Part shown: in pieces, positions 1-9,267 of the stretch
Layout of the letters: each line of letters begins with the position of its first letter
How positions within the stretch are numbered: position 1 is the stretch's first letter
Assembly: GCA_903859715.1 (NCBI GenBank)
Contig: CAIONS010000069.1
Coordinates: 1-64,000 of the forward strand
DNA length: 64,000 bases
DNA from: an uncultured Opitutia bacterium
Lineage (GTDB): Bacteria; Verrucomicrobiota; Verrucomicrobiia; Opitutales; Opitutaceae
Reading direction: 5' to 3'
Made by a program: the position numbers and the translations under genes
The notes under the pieces: model-generated
Database searches by the model: none
Told to the model about the DNA's origin: nothing
What the model saw: the letters and a program-made list of their open reading frames with translations, nothing else

Positions 1-52
1 ATCCTCCGGATGAGCCGTCGATCGATTCGGCATTACGGCTCATCCGGAGGAT
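1..52. repeat. Perfect 18-bp inverted repeat
   Basis: Bases 1-18 (ATCCTCCGGATGAGCCGT) are the exact reverse complement of 35-52, with a 16-nt loop. It lies downstream of the minus-strand gene ending at 122. No T-run follows on either strand, so it is not a classic intrinsic terminator. It may be a mobile intergenic palindrome or an mRNA 3' end stabiliser. Confidence 0.85.
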
Positions 53-86
53 TCGCCCTACCTTTCAAACTGCCGTTCCGTGGCTC

Positions 87-117
87 GGATTCGCTCCGAT
101 CCGCGGAGATTCGCGGG
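87..117. repeat. 31-bp dispersed repeat, copy 1
   Basis: The element (core TCCGATCCGCGGAGATTCG) recurs at 3797-3827 with a single C/T difference. Both copies lie within about 6 bp of the stop codon of a minus-strand gene and in the same orientation, so it behaves as a 3'-end-associated intergenic element. The CCGCGG centre is palindromic. Confidence 0.8.
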
Positions 118-121
118 CAGC

Positions 122-940
122 TCAAAACTCCAGCGCCTTCATCGGGCCGATCTTCACGCCGAAGCGTTCGCTGTAGGGCCGCACGCGTTTGAAGTCCGTG
201 CGCTTCAGGTCGAGGCTGCCGCCAAACTTCATGAACAGGATCGTCGCCGTCGCGTCACCCGTGATCTCGACCGGCACCAGGTTGTGCTTCGGGTCCACCT
301 CGGCGAAGTCGACGCTCGCCTCGCCGGATTTGACCTTCACCACCAGTTTCACCCGGAACGCACTGCGCACACGCAGCGCCACGTTCTCAAAGGCCCGCCG
401 CGGCTTGCTGACCCGTGCCATGAGCTGGAATTTTTCGACCGGGATCGTGCCCTGCCCGTCATTGCGCAACGGCACCTCGTAAGTGATGCTGTCCGCCGTC
501 TCGCTCACGACCTCGGCTCGGGCGAGGTCAATGGACGCCGTGCCGCCATTCATGCTGAGCCGCGGCGGCTCGCTGCCTGGCGTCTTTCCCTCGGCCTCCT
601 GCTTCGCAAATTTTTCGGCGCGTTTTTCCCCGCGATGGCGGAATTCCTTGAGCTGATGCTCCGTCGGCGGCTTGCCCTCGATTTTCAGCGGCTGGTATTG
701 CTCGGCGTAAGGTTGGGAGGGATCGAACCGCACCACGGTCTCGGACTTGGGCACGCCATGCTCATCCATGACCTGCACCGTCTCCGTGTATGCCCACCGA
801 TCGAAGTCTTGCGCCAGCTTGCCCAGCGCATCGTACAACAGGGGCGGCACGCCCGGTTCGGCCACGGCCGGCCCTTCCGCCGCAGCGGCAAAGCCGGCAA
901 AGGCGAGGAGCAGGACAAGGCAGGTGGACCAGTGGCGCAT
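122..940 (-). CDS. Secreted hypothetical protein
   Basis: I do not recognise a family for this 272-aa protein. The start is placed at MRHWSTCLVLLLAF (position 940) rather than at the far end of the 345-aa ORF. It begins a clean signal peptide with cleavage expected after AAA, and the extra upstream sequence only shadows pckG. The mature part starts with a helical segment (LLYDALGKLAQDFDRWAYTE), then has a charged Lys/Glu-rich stretch, then a beta-rich C-terminal half with several VKV/VEI strands. The gene follows pckG on the same strand after about 50 bp, so co-transcription is possible but no functional link is visible. It is probably periplasmic or outer-membrane associated. Confidence 0.75.
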   Translation of the reverse strand: MRHWSTCLVLLLAFAGFAAAAEGPAVAEPGVPPLLYDALGKLAQDFDRWAYTETVQVMDEHGVPKSETVVRFDPSQPYAEQYQPLKIEGKPPTEHQLKEFRHRGEKRAEKFAKQEAEGKTPGSEPPRLSMNGGTASIDLARAEVVSETADSITYEVPLRNDGQGTIPVEKFQLMARVSKPRRAFENVALRVRSAFRVKLVVKVKSGEASVDFAEVDPKHNLVPVEITGDATATILFMKFGGSLDLKRTDFKRVRPYSERFGVKIGPMKALEF

Positions 941-990
941 CGGAGTGTAAACCCCGTGCCGCAGGATTCGTTCCACGGGATTTCGCGCTC

Positions 991-2817
991 TCACATCCGG
1001 CAGATCAGCAGCTCTCGCTCGTAGATCATCTCTTTCGGCAGCCGGTCGTGCAGGTCGAGGAAGAGCTCCTCGTGGCCCATGACCTCGGCGCGCCACGCGG
1101 TGCGGTCGAAGGCCATGATCTGGTCCCACTTTTCCTGCGGGAAATCCAGGCCGGCCCATTCGACGTCCTCATAGCGGGGCATCCAGCCAATGGGGGTTTC
1201 CTTCGCGAGGGTCCGGCCGCGGGTGCGGTCGACGATCCACTTCAGGATGCGCATGTTCTCGCGGAAACCGGGCCAGAGGAACTTGCCGTCCGCGTCCTTG
1301 CGAAACCAATTCACGTGGAAGATACGCGGCGTGACGCTCAGCTTCTTCTGCATCATGATCCAGTGGCGGAAATAGTCGCCCATGTGGTAGCCGCAGAACG
1401 GCAGCATGGCCATCGGGTCGCGGCGGACCTTGCCGATCGTGCCCGCCGCCGCCGCCGTCATCTCGGAGCCCATCGTGGCACCGACATACACGCCGCTGCT
1501 CCAGTTGAACGCCTGGTAAATGAGCGGGATCGTCGCCGCCCGGCGGCCGCCGAAAATCAGCGCGCTGAGCGGTACGCCATCCGGCTTTTCCCAGTCCGGG
1601 TCGATCGTCGGGCACTGCGCGGCCGGCGCAGTGAAACGCGCATTGGGGTGCGCCGCCTTCGCGCCGGTTTGCTTCGCCAAGGCCGGCGTCCAAGGCCGGC
1701 CCTGCCAGTCGGTGCACTCCGCCGGCGGCTCGTCCGTCATGCCTTCCCACCAGACGCCGCCCTCGGGCGTGAGCGCGACGTTCGTGAAAATCGTGTTCTT
1801 CGCGAGCGAGGCCATCGCGTTCGGGTTGGTCTTCACCGACGTGCCCGGAGCGACGCCAAAAAAACCGGCTTCGGGATTGATCGCATGCAGCCGGCCCTCG
1901 GCGTCCGGCTTGATCCACGCGATGTCGTCGCCGACGGTCCAGACCTTCCAGCCCTTCTTTTTCAACGCGTCGGGCGGGATCAGCATCGCGAAGTTCGTCT
2001 TGCCGCAGGCGCTCGGGAACGCCGCCGCCACGTAGGTCTTCTCGCCCTTCGGATCCTCGACCCCGAGGATCAGCATGTGCTCGGCCATCCAGCCTTCGTC
2101 ACGCGCCATGTTCGAGGCGATGCGGAGCGCGAAGCATTTCTTGCCAAGCAGCGCATTGCCGCCGTAGCCGGAACCGTAGCTCCAGATCTCGCGTGTCTCG
2201 GGGAAGTGGACGATGTATTTCTCGGCATTGCAGGGCCAAGGCACGTCCGAGGCACCCGCCTTGAGCGGCGCCCCTACGGAGTGCATACACGGGACGACGC
2301 GCTTCTCGCCCTTGTCGATCTCGGCGTAAACCGGCAGGCCGATGCGCGCCATGATGCGCATGTTGACGACCACGTAGGGCGAGTCGGTCAGTTGCACGCC
2401 GATCTGTGACATCGGGCCGCCCACCGGACCCATGCTGAACGGCAGCACATACAGGGTGCGGCCGGCCATGCAGCCGGCAAAAAGGCTGCGCAGCTTCTTG
2501 CGCATCTCATAGGGATTCTCCCAGTTGTTCGTCGGACCGGCGGCTTCCTTCGAGAGGGAGCAGATGTAGGTGCGGTCCTCGACGCGCGCGACATCGTTGG
2601 CATCGGACCGGGCATAGTAACAGCCGGGCCAGAGTTTCTGGTTCAGTTTGATGAAGGTGCCGTCCTCCACCATCCGGGCGCAGAGCGCGTCGTATTCCTC
2701 CTGCGAGCCGTCGACCCAGTGGATGTGGGCGGGTTTGCACAACGCGACCATCTTTTCGACCCAGCGCAGCAGGTGGGTGTTTTCGCTCAGGGGTTTGGCG
2801 AAATTTCGTTTCTTCAT
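991..2817 (-). CDS. pckG: Phosphoenolpyruvate carboxykinase (GTP)
   Basis: This 608-aa cytoplasmic enzyme converts oxaloacetate and GTP to phosphoenolpyruvate, GDP and CO2, the entry step of gluconeogenesis. The length matches the GTP-dependent class (about 600 aa) rather than the ATP class. The kinase P-loop [12 protein letters not shown] is near residues 267-278. A conserved [14 protein letters not shown] substrate/metal segment is near 214-227, with a WTVGDDIAW metal-binding segment just after the P-loop. The start is set at MKKRNFAKP; the longer ORF adds 38 unconserved residues. No clear Shine-Dalgarno sequence precedes it. The secreted hypothetical follows on the same strand. It would let three-carbon products of sugar or propionate catabolism, such as those from the prp genes here, feed gluconeogenesis. 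Confidence 0.97.
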   Translation of the reverse strand: MKKRNFAKPLSENTHLLRWVEKMVALCKPAHIHWVDGSQEEYDALCARMVEDGTFIKLNQKLWPGCYYARSDANDVARVEDRTYICSLSKEAAGPTNNWENPYEMRKKLRSLFAGCMAGRTLYVLPFSMGPVGGPMSQIGVQLTDSPYVVVNMRIMARIGLPVYAEIDKGEKRVVPCMHSVGAPLKAGASDVPWPCNAEKYIVHFPETREIWSYGSGYGGNALLGKKCFALRIASNMARDEGWMAEHMLILGVEDPKGEKTYVAAAFPSACGKTNFAMLIPPDALKKKGWKVWTVGDDIAWIKPDAEGRLHAINPEAGFFGVAPGTSVKTNPNAMASLAKNTIFTNVALTPEGGVWWEGMTDEPPAECTDWQGRPWTPALAKQTGAKAAHPNARFTAPAAQCPTIDPDWEKPDGVPLSALIFGGRRAATIPLIYQAFNWSSGVYVGATMGSEMTAAAAGTIGKVRRDPMAMLPFCGYHMGDYFRHWIMMQKKLSVTPRIFHVNWFRKDADGKFLWPGFRENMRILKWIVDRTRGRTLAKETPIGWMPRYEDVEWAGLDFPQEKWDQIMAFDRTAWRAEVMGHEELFLDLHDRLPKEMIYERELLICRM

Positions 2818-2948
2818 GGGTGGAAAGTAGGCCCGCGGGACCGGTGAGTAAACGGGAATCCCGGCACGCCGGGGCCCAATGAAGCCCGGCTTTCGCCCAC
2901 ATAAGTTGCGGCTCGCCTGCCCCGCCGCCACGCGGCAGGGTGCCGCTC

Positions 2949-3395
2949 ATGACATCGCGCCTTTTCCCGGCCCTGCTCGTCCTGTGTCTGGCGGTCACGG
3001 CCGCTTCCGCGAATGATAAGCCCAGCAAGGGCACCATGACCCTTACGCCGGCCGCGCCGCCGGACCCCGATCTCACCACCTATTACGTCGGCCTGATTAC
3101 CAAGGGCCCCAACTTCGACGCCTACGACAAGGAGGATCGCGCGAAGATTCAGTCCGCGCATCTGGCCAACGTCGACCGGCTCGCCCAGTTGGGAAAACTC
3201 CTGGTGGCCGGCCCCTGCCCGGACAACCGCGAATGGCGCGGGATTTATATTTTCAAGTGCGGCTCCCTGCAGGAGGCCCAGCAACTCGCCGCGAGTGATC
3301 CGGAAGTGCAGACCGGCCGGCTCAAGGTGGAGATTCATCCGTGGATGACTGAGAAGGGCTCCATCCGTGATCCGGAGTTTCCGCCGCCGAAGTGA
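2949..3395 (+). CDS. Exported YCII-related domain protein
   Basis: This 148-aa protein has an N-terminal signal peptide (MTSRLFPALLVLCLAVTAASA). A single YCII-like domain follows, from about residue 35 to the end (YYVGLITKGPNFDAY ... HLANVDRLAQLGKLLVAGP ... WRGIYIFKCGSLQEAQ). YCII proteins are ferredoxin-like alpha/beta folds with mostly unknown, possibly small-molecule-binding or lyase-like, roles. The ATG at 2949 is preferred to a GTG three codons earlier because it puts the basic residue just ahead of the hydrophobic core. The gene is divergent from pckG and is followed after 12 bp by a tiny membrane protein gene. Confidence 0.85.
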   Translation: MTSRLFPALLVLCLAVTAASANDKPSKGTMTLTPAAPPDPDLTTYYVGLITKGPNFDAYDKEDRAKIQSAHLANVDRLAQLGKLLVAGPCPDNREWRGIYIFKCGSLQEAQQLAASDPEVQTGRLKVEIHPWMTEKGSIRDPEFPPPK

Positions 3396-3407
3396 TCCTG
3401 CCCGCCC

Positions 3408-3575
3408 GTGAACAAGCTCTGCATTCTCGTGGTCAGCACCATCGGCGGCTACGTCGACTGGGCCATCCCCGACTATCTCGGCTGGGGCTTTGGCTGGTCC
3501 TTCGTGATCAGCGGCGTGGGCAGCATCGTCGGCGTGTGGGCCGGCTGGCGGCTGGCGCAGAAGCTGGCGGAGTGA
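3408..3575 (+). CDS. Small membrane protein (55 aa)
   Basis: This gene is too short for the supplied ORF track. It reads from a GTG at 3408 to TGA at 3573-3575: MNKLCILVVSTIGGYVDWAI, then a second hydrophobic segment containing GLGWG-like and SGVGSIVGVWAGW motifs, ending WRLAQKLAE. Two glycine-rich membrane spans separated by a short loop, with a basic amphipathic tail, are typical of small inner-membrane proteins of unknown function common in Verrucomicrobia. It lies 12 bp after the YCII gene. The supplied 81-aa ORF 3392-3637 is an out-of-frame shadow. Confidence 0.75.
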   Translation: MNKLCILVVSTIGGYVDWAIPDYLGWGFGWSFVISGVGSIVGVWAGWRLAQKLAE

Positions 3576-3591
3576 GACGCGTGATCGGAGA

Positions 3592-3796
3592 CGGATTTTT
3601 AAAACACGGAGAGCGCAGAGAAAGGCGAGAAGTCTGAAATCAGAGGCCCGGTTGCGGGTAGGGCACGTTATCCTTAGCGCGCCGGTTGGAGACAGTCGGA
3701 CCCCAACGCGGCGCGCGGAAGGCACGATTCACTTTCGAATCGGCCTCCTCTTTCGTGTGCTTCGTGTCTTTCGTGGTGAAACCCGTTCGGTAGTCC
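3592..3796. repeat. Intergenic hairpin, 9-nt-period type
   Basis: The left part (3599-3630) is rich in GCGCAGAG/AAAGGCGAG units. The right part near 3743-3784 consists of TCTTTCGTG, TGCTTCGTG, TCTTTCGTG units in tandem at 9-nt spacing, followed by GTGAAAC. This is the same class as the elements at 16344, 11864 and 32943, whose spurious translation gives TTKDTKHTK-like peptides. The 31-bp repeat copy follows directly. No gene was found in this 257-bp gap. Confidence 0.65.
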
Positions 3797-3827
3797 GGAT
3801 TCGTTCCGATCCGCGGAGATTCGCGGG
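3797..3827. repeat. 31-bp dispersed repeat, copy 2
   Basis: Matches 87-117 at 30 of 31 positions. It lies 5 bp downstream of the stop of the minus-strand CDF transporter gene, mirroring the placement of copy 1. Confidence 0.8.
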
Positions 3828-3832
3828 GAACC

Positions 3833-4741
3833 CTACTTCGTCGGCTCGATGTGCACCGTGACGTCGCTGATCGCATGCGGCGAGGAGGCGATCAGGGCAT
3901 CCTTCACGGCGTGCGCGATGTCGTGGCCGGCCCGCACCGTGAGATCGCCGTCCACCCGGACCTGGATGTCCACGAGATGGCTGAGCCCGCTCTTCCGCAC
4001 CCGCACCTTGTCGAGGGCGCCCACCCCGGGCACCGCCAGCGCCAAAGCGCGGACCTCGTCTTCAAATTTTCCCGGGGCCGCCGTGTCCATCACGTCGCCC
4101 AGCGCCTTGTTGAACATCCGGACTCCGTTGAATGCGATGACCACGCACGCGAACAGCGCCGCCCAGTCATCCGCCACCTCCCAGCCCTTCCCGCCGGCGA
4201 TCGCCAGCGCGATGCCCACGAACGCCGCGCCCGAGGTGATCGCATCCGACCAGTGATGCAGCGCCTCGACGTCAAGCGCCGTGCTGCCCGCCGCGGCCCC
4301 CGCCGCCGCCATGCGGCGCGAAAACCACACCTTGGTCACGACAATCCCCGCCAGGAGGGGCAGCGTGAACCAGTGCGGTCCTTGATGCGGCGTGACGATC
4401 TCGTGCACCGCATGGACCGAGATCCAACCGACCGCCGCAAAAATAACCAGCGCCACCCCCAGCGCCGCAAGCGGCTCCGCCTTGCCATGGCCGTACGGGT
4501 GATTCGCATCCGGCGGCCGCGCCGCGACCCGGAACCCCGTCCACACCAGGATGGACGAAAACACGTCGAGCAGCGATTCCGCGCCGTCCGCGATCAGCGC
4601 GTAGGTGTGGCCGAGGATGCCGCCGGCAAACTTCAGCACCGCCAGCAGCAGGTTGAGCCCGATCCCGCGCGCCACCAGCCGCGCGCTGTCCTCGGCGCGG
4701 CGTTGCATGACAACATGGGGATTGAGCGGCTCGAGGGACAT
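3833..4741 (-). CDS. Cation diffusion facilitator family transporter
   Basis: This 302-aa inner-membrane protein exports divalent metals (Zn, Fe, Co, Cd or Mn) by proton antiport. It has the CDF layout: six predicted membrane spans (about residues 20-210) and a cytoplasmic C-terminal ferredoxin-like dimerisation domain (about 215-300). The metal-site signatures are present: ADGAESLLD near residue 52 (DxxxS/D in TM2) and HHWSDAITS near residue 165 (HxxxD in TM5). The HPYGHGK signature lies between TM2 and TM3. The HxxxD rather than DxxxD form in TM5 is usual for Zn-type members. It is divergent from the ACT-domain gene, and metal specificity cannot be read from sequence alone. Confidence 0.93.
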   Translation of the reverse strand: MSLEPLNPHVVMQRRAEDSARLVARGIGLNLLLAVLKFAGGILGHTYALIADGAESLLDVFSSILVWTGFRVAARPPDANHPYGHGKAEPLAALGVALVIFAAVGWISVHAVHEIVTPHQGPHWFTLPLLAGIVVTKVWFSRRMAAAGAAAGSTALDVEALHHWSDAITSGAAFVGIALAIAGGKGWEVADDWAALFACVVIAFNGVRMFNKALGDVMDTAAPGKFEDEVRALALAVPGVGALDKVRVRKSGLSHLVDIQVRVDGDLTVRAGHDIAHAVKDALIASSPHAISDVTVHIEPTK

Positions 4742-4829
4742 GGCGATTCACGGTAGACCGCCGCCGCGCGCGCCGGCCAGCCCGCAATTGACCGCACGCC
4801 CGCGCTGCACCAGCCTCCTCCCGTCCGCC

Positions 4830-5285
4830 ATGGCCTCCACCAAGACCACTCTCGCCACCGATCCCGTCCGCCAGTTCTCCGTGTTTGCCGAGAACCGCGT
4901 CGGCCGCCTCTACGATCTCACCGCCCTGTTCAAGGAGAACAGCGTGCACATCATGGCCATCACCGTGCTCGACACGACCGACAGCGCCATCATCCGCCTG
5001 ATCGTCGACGACCGGGAGAAGGCCCGCGAGCTGATGGTGAACAACGATTTTCCCTACACCGAGTGCGACGTGCTCGCCGTGGAGATCGACGATGAGACCG
5101 CGCTCCGCGACGTGCTCGCGGCCCTGCTCGAGGCGGAGATCAACGTCCACTACGTCTACAGTTTCATCAAGCGCCCCGACTCCAAGGCCGCCCTCGCGCT
5201 CAGCATCGAGGATGCCGACGTCGCCGCCCAGGCCCTGAACCGCCGCGGCTTCAAGGTGCTGACGCAGCGGGATATTTCGCGCTGA
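4830..5285 (+). CDS. Tandem ACT-domain protein
   Basis: This 151-aa protein consists almost entirely of two ACT domains. The first spans about residues 13-75 (QFSVFAENRVGRLYDLTALFKENSVHI) and the second about 80-150 (AVEIDDETALRDVLAALLEAEINVHYVYSF). ACT domains bind amino acids or other small ligands. Standalone tandem-ACT proteins are thought to act as ligand-sensing regulators, and no enzymatic domain is attached here. The start at MASTKTTLATDPVRQF is chosen because the 75 upstream residues of the ORF overlap the divergent CDF gene and are unconserved-looking. It is a soluble cytoplasmic protein with unknown ligand. Confidence 0.85.
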   Translation: MASTKTTLATDPVRQFSVFAENRVGRLYDLTALFKENSVHIMAITVLDTTDSAIIRLIVDDREKARELMVNNDFPYTECDVLAVEIDDETALRDVLAALLEAEINVHYVYSFIKRPDSKAALALSIEDADVAAQALNRRGFKVLTQRDISR

Positions 5286-5384
5286 AAGCTCGAAACGAGA
5301 AGTTCGAAATCCGAAACTGGATTTCCGAATCCACCAACCTGCTGGCTCGTCCTTCGGATTTCGGGTTTCGACCTTCGAGCTTCA
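5284..5384. repeat. Intergenic hairpin, 7-nt-period type
   Basis: The left arm from 5284 (GAAAGCTCGAAACGAGAAGT) pairs imperfectly with the right arm ending near 5384 (ACCTTCGAGCTTCA). The right arm is a run of 7-nt units of form TTCGNNN (TTCGGAT, TTCGGGT, TTCGACC, TTCGAGC). It sits between the convergent ACT and DUF3299 genes. Related copies are at 10735, 12813 and 25580. Confidence 0.8.
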
Positions 5385-5392
5385 CCGCCGGC

Positions 5393-5929
5393 TTACTTCA
5401 CCTCACCCATCTTCTCGCCCTCGAGGAGATAGATGCCGGTCATGTAGCCGTTCTCGAACATCGCGCCGACCTTGAGTTCGCCGTAAAACGAGATCGGCAC
5501 GTCCATCAGGGGCTTCACCCCGCCCTTCACCATCTTCACGACGACCCATTCGTTCATGTTCGGTACGACGCCGTAGCAGCACATCATCGGGTCCTTCACC
5601 AGGAGGAATTCGGTCACCAGGCCGCCGTCCATTTTCACCGGCAGCATGAAGCCGGTCACGATCGCCTTCTTCCCGTTCCAGTTTTTCACCCCGGCGGGAA
5701 TCTGCTCATCGCCCGACGGCGGGGGCGCCTTGGCATCCGCCGTCGGATCATAGGCGGGCGGAATGAATTTGTACGAGGCCAGCTTGTCGAAGCCGAGCCG
5801 CAGGTAACCATTCTCCACTTCGGGTGCGGGCAGGCCGAGATCATCCGCCGCGCGCAGCATGACTGCCAGCAGGGCCAGCCCCACGGCAGGCAGGAGGACT
5901 TTCAACCAGTGGCGGGACGCGAGGTGCAT
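5393..5929 (-). CDS. DUF3299 domain secreted protein
   Basis: This 178-aa exported protein has a signal peptide (LKVLLPAVGLALLAVMLRAA). A DUF3299-type domain follows, from about residue 50 (YLRLGFDKLASYKF) through the characteristic cysteine segment DPMMCCYGVVPNMNEWV to the C-terminus. DUF3299 proteins are periplasmic OB-like beta folds often encoded near transport or export genes; their function is not established. An upstream in-frame ATG (5950) exists, but MHLASRHWLKV gives a normal signal peptide. It is divergent from the heparinase-like gene with about 82 bp between starts. Confidence 0.85.
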   Translation of the reverse strand: MHLASRHWLKVLLPAVGLALLAVMLRAADDLGLPAPEVENGYLRLGFDKLASYKFIPPAYDPTADAKAPPPSGDEQIPAGVKNWNGKKAIVTGFMLPVKMDGGLVTEFLLVKDPMMCCYGVVPNMNEWVVVKMVKGGVKPLMDVPISFYGELKVGAMFENGYMTGIYLLEGEKMGEVK

Positions 5930-6011
5930 GTTCAGCCCCGTACTTTGCACAACTGTCCCAGCGCGTCAAAAGCTTTGCCGCCCCTCCCGGCCGGCCTTCA
6001 CTCTCCCGGCG

Positions 6012-9000
6012 ATGCACTTCGCCCGGCTCCGTCCGCTCTCCGCCGTCCTCGCATTTTTCCTCATCACCGGCGCTCTCGCCGCCCGCGACCCGTGGTTCCC
6101 GGACGGACCCGTCCAGCCGCAGATTCCCCACGGCGTGCTGCTGCCGCAGAAGGTCCGCACGCCGCAGTTCCCGCTGAAGACCGCGCGGACCCTGCATTCC
6201 GACGCCGAGATCGCCCTGGCCCGCGCCAATGTCGCGAAGTATCCCGCCGCCCGCGCCATCCTCGAGCCGTCCATGGTGGAGGCCCGCTACTGGGCGGCCT
6301 GGACCGATGAGGCCCTGCGCGACCTCGTCACCACGGCCGAGGTGCCGCGCGCCGTCGAGCTCTGCAACGCCGGCTGCCCGATCCACGGCCGGAAAATCTA
6401 CGAGGGGATCAACGGCTCCTCCTTTCCCTGGATCGTCGACCCGAAGCACCCGTTTCAGGTGAAATGCCCCATCGGGGGCGAAACCTACCCCAGCAACGAC
6501 TACGGCGCGTATTACCACAGCGGGTTCAAGGACAAGAGCCTGCTCACCGGCAAGATTGTGGATGACGGCTGGGGCTGGGTCGGGCCCGATGGCAACCGCT
6601 ACTGGTTCGTCGCGCACGCCAACCATCTCGTCTGGCAGGGCGCCGGCCTCGACAGCCGCTGCATCATCAACGGCATCCGATCCCTGAGCCGCGCCTATCT
6701 GCTCACCGGCGACCGGAGCTACGCCCACAAGGCCGCGGTGCTGTTCCGCCGCGTGGCCGAGGTTTATCCCACCATGAATTACGAGCAGCAGTCGCGCTTC
6801 GGCCAGCTCATGGCCGAGCAGGGCACACGCTACACCGGCAAGATCGTGAACCTCATCTGGGAATCCTACCAGGTCGCCCCCTCCCTCGCCGAGGCGTACG
6901 ACAACATCTGGGAAACCATCGACGGCGACACGGCGCTCCAGAAATTCTATGGCCAGACCGGCGAGCAGATCCGCGCCTGCATCGAGGCCAACTATTTCGA
7001 GGAGGCGATCGACGGCTATTTCAACGACATGATGCGCGGCAACTATGGCACGCACCAGCGCGCCCTGCTCATGCTCGCCGTCGTCCGCCAGCATGGCGAC
7101 AACCGCCGCTACGTGGACGAGATCCTGCACCGCCCCGAGGGCCACCTGCTCCGCATCGGCTTCGATTACGCGCTCTACAATTCCGTCTATCGCGACGGCG
7201 CCCCGCATGAGTCGCCCGATTACAATTTTGTCTGGATCCGCATTCTCGCCGCCTCCGGCGAGATGCTGAACAAACTGGGTTACGACATCGCGACGCTTCC
7301 GCGGTTGAAGCGGATGTTCGACCAGCCGCTCGACTACATCACCATCGGCCGGCTCTCGGACCCGCTGGGGGACAGCAGCACCCGCTACGCCCCGCTCATC
7401 GGCAACGACTCGCTGACCTACCAGCGGGGCTTCCAGCTCTACCGCGATCCGCGTTATGCCGCCTACCTCGCCGGCATCGGTGCGACCGGCGACAAAAGTT
7501 TTGGCAGCTACGAGGCCCTCTTCGCCCCCGCTCTGGTAGCCGCTGGTTCACCGCCCGCGGCGAACCACCTTGAGCCCGTGGAAAGGGTCGTTCCGCCCCA
7601 AGCGTCGCGGATCTTCAGCGGCTATGGCAGCGCCATCCTCAACAACCCGGCCGACACCCGCTCGGTCGATCTGTTCTACGGGCTCCATGTCGCCCACTAC
7701 CACCACGATCGCCTGCACTTCGACCTGTTCGCCCACGGTCAGGATATGATGCCCGATCTCGGCTACCCCGACGGCGCGAACGAATTCAACTCCAGTATCT
7801 TCACGTGGTCGAAGACGACCATCTCCCACAACACCGTCACGGTCGACGCCCACCGCCAGCCCGCCAACCCCGCCGGCCAACTGCTGCTGTTCGCCGACGG
7901 CCCGTTTGCCCGCGCGCTGGTCGCGGACGCTTCCGGCACCTACCCGCAGACCACGACCTACCGCCGCACGCTGGTGATGGTCGACGCACCTGGCGCGGCA
8001 GACCAGGGTTACGCCGTCGATTTCTTCGACGTCGCCGGCGGCCGGCAGCACGATTACAGCCTGCACGGCCCGACAGGAAAATTTACCACCCTCGCCAGCA
8101 CGTGGTCTGCACCCGCCCCCGGCACCCTGGCCGGTCCGAACGTCGCCGTCGGCGAACTCTACGACGACCCCGTGCGTGGCGCGAAGGATTTCAAGGGCAG
8201 CTATCTTAACTACGCGGGCTCCGGCTTCCAGCACCTCGTCAACGTGCAGTGGCTCCAGTCCGGCGCGGAGACCGTCATCGCGGACTATGTCCACGACAAG
8301 GATCCGGCTGCACGCCTCCGCCTGCGCATCCTGCCGCAGCCCGGCCAGGAGCTGCTGCGGGCCGAGGCGCGGGTCTCACCCATCAAGTATCCGGAGCTGG
8401 TCACGTTTCTCATCGCGCGCCGCGTGGCCGGACCCGGCGAACCGGAGCTGACCAGCGCGTTCGCCGCCGTGCTGGAGCCGTACGCCACCACGCCGTTCAT
8501 CGCCTCGGTCCACCGGAGCGACTTCGCCAACGGATCGGCGGTCACCGTCACGCACACCGACGGCCAGCGCGACATCGTGATCCATCACCACGGCTCCGAT
8601 ATTGCGTTGTTCGCCCGCGAAGACACGCCGCCGCTCGCGACCGACGCCGAGGTCGCAGTCGTGACGCTCGATGAAAAGAACCAGCCGGTGCGCGCCTTCT
8701 TCGCCGGCGGCACCTTCTTCCAGCTCGGCCACCGCAAGCTTACCGCGACGGGCCTCGAGGGCAAAATCACCGCCCTCAACGTGACTGCCGGCCAGCTGCG
8801 CGTCCGCCTCGCCGCCGGCTCACCGCCGCCGGACCTCGCGGCCCTGCCCGGCCGCATTCTTCACCTGTCGAATCCGCTGCGCGAGACCGTGGAGACCATT
8901 ACCGCCGTCCGGCGCGAGGGCGACGAACTGGTTTTCACCGTGAAGGACGACCTCCGCGTCGGCCTCGTGCACGTCACCTCCGTCGAGGGCGCCACCGTCC

Positions 9001-9224
9001 TGAGCAAGACGGCCCTGCGTCTTTTCGCCATCTATCGCGGCACCACGCTGTGCGACCAGGCCGACCGGCCGCTCGCCACCGTGCTCGAGGCCCGGGATGA
9101 CGGCCGTCTCACGCTCACCGCCCCGCCCACGGGAAAAATCCCTTCCGGGACAGACGTCTGGCTCATCGATGGCGCCGTCGGCGAAACCGTCCGCCTGCCC
9201 GCGATCCTCAGCTGGACCAAGTGA
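6012..9224 (+). CDS. Heparinase II/III-family polysaccharide lyase-like protein
   Basis: This 1070-aa exported enzyme candidate has a signal peptide (MHFARLRPLSAVLAFFLITGALA). An alpha/alpha-toroid region covers about residues 50-480, with an alginate_lyase/heparinase-like segment and NYGTHQRALLMLAVVRQ near residue 345. A heparinase II/III C-terminal beta-sandwich follows from about 530 (LFYGLHVAHYHHDRLHFDLFAHGQDMMPDLGYP ... SHNTVTVD), then an extra beta-rich tail from about 860. The HYHHDRLHFD and SHNTVTVD motifs are the usual heparinase-superfamily signature, where metal binding and catalysis cluster. The substrate is probably an acidic or complex polysaccharide but cannot be assigned. The start is at the signal peptide; the ORF begins 51 codons earlier inside the divergent gene. 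Two small genes follow closely. Confidence 0.9.
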   Translation: MHFARLRPLSAVLAFFLITGALAARDPWFPDGPVQPQIPHGVLLPQKVRTPQFPLKTARTLHSDAEIALARANVAKYPAARAILEPSMVEARYWAAWTDEALRDLVTTAEVPRAVELCNAGCPIHGRKIYEGINGSSFPWIVDPKHPFQVKCPIGGETYPSNDYGAYYHSGFKDKSLLTGKIVDDGWGWVGPDGNRYWFVAHANHLVWQGAGLDSRCIINGIRSLSRAYLLTGDRSYAHKAAVLFRRVAEVYPTMNYEQQSRFGQLMAEQGTRYTGKIVNLIWESYQVAPSLAEAYDNIWETIDGDTALQKFYGQTGEQIRACIEANYFEEAIDGYFNDMMRGNYGTHQRALLMLAVVRQHGDNRRYVDEILHRPEGHLLRIGFDYALYNSVYRDGAPHESPDYNFVWIRILAASGEMLNKLGYDIATLPRLKRMFDQPLDYITIGRLSDPLGDSSTRYAPLIGNDSLTYQRGFQLYRDPRYAAYLAGIGATGDKSFGSYEALFAPALVAAGSPPAANHLEPVERVVPPQASRIFSGYGSAILNNPADTRSVDLFYGLHVAHYHHDRLHFDLFAHGQDMMPDLGYPDGANEFNSSIFTWSKTTISHNTVTVDAHRQPANPAGQLLLFADGPFARALVADASGTYPQTTTYRRTLVMVDAPGAADQGYAVDFFDVAGGRQHDYSLHGPTGKFTTLASTWSAPAPGTLAGPNVAVGELYDDPVRGAKDFKGSYLNYAGSGFQHLVNVQWLQSGAETVIADYVHDKDPAARLRLRILPQPGQELLRAEARVSPIKYPELVTFLIARRVAGPGEPELTSAFAAVLEPYATTPFIASVHRSDFANGSAVTVTHTDGQRDIVIHHHGSDIALFAREDTPPLATDAEVAVVTLDEKNQPVRAFFAGGTFFQLGHRKLTATGLEGKITALNVTAGQLRVRLAAGSPPPDLAALPGRILHLSNPLRETVETITAVRREGDELVFTVKDDLRVGLVHVTSVEGATVLSKTALRLFAIYRGTTLCDQADRPLATVLEARDDGRLTLTAPPTGKIPSGTDVWLIDGAVGETVRLPAILSWTK

Positions 9225-9267
9225 ACTGCAGGGCGGGGTCGCCGACCCCGCCAATTCGTCACCCGCC

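Noticed and set aside
3392-3637. 81-aa ORF after the YCII gene
   Set aside because: Out of frame with the 55-aa membrane protein read from GTG 3408, which has convincing membrane spans.
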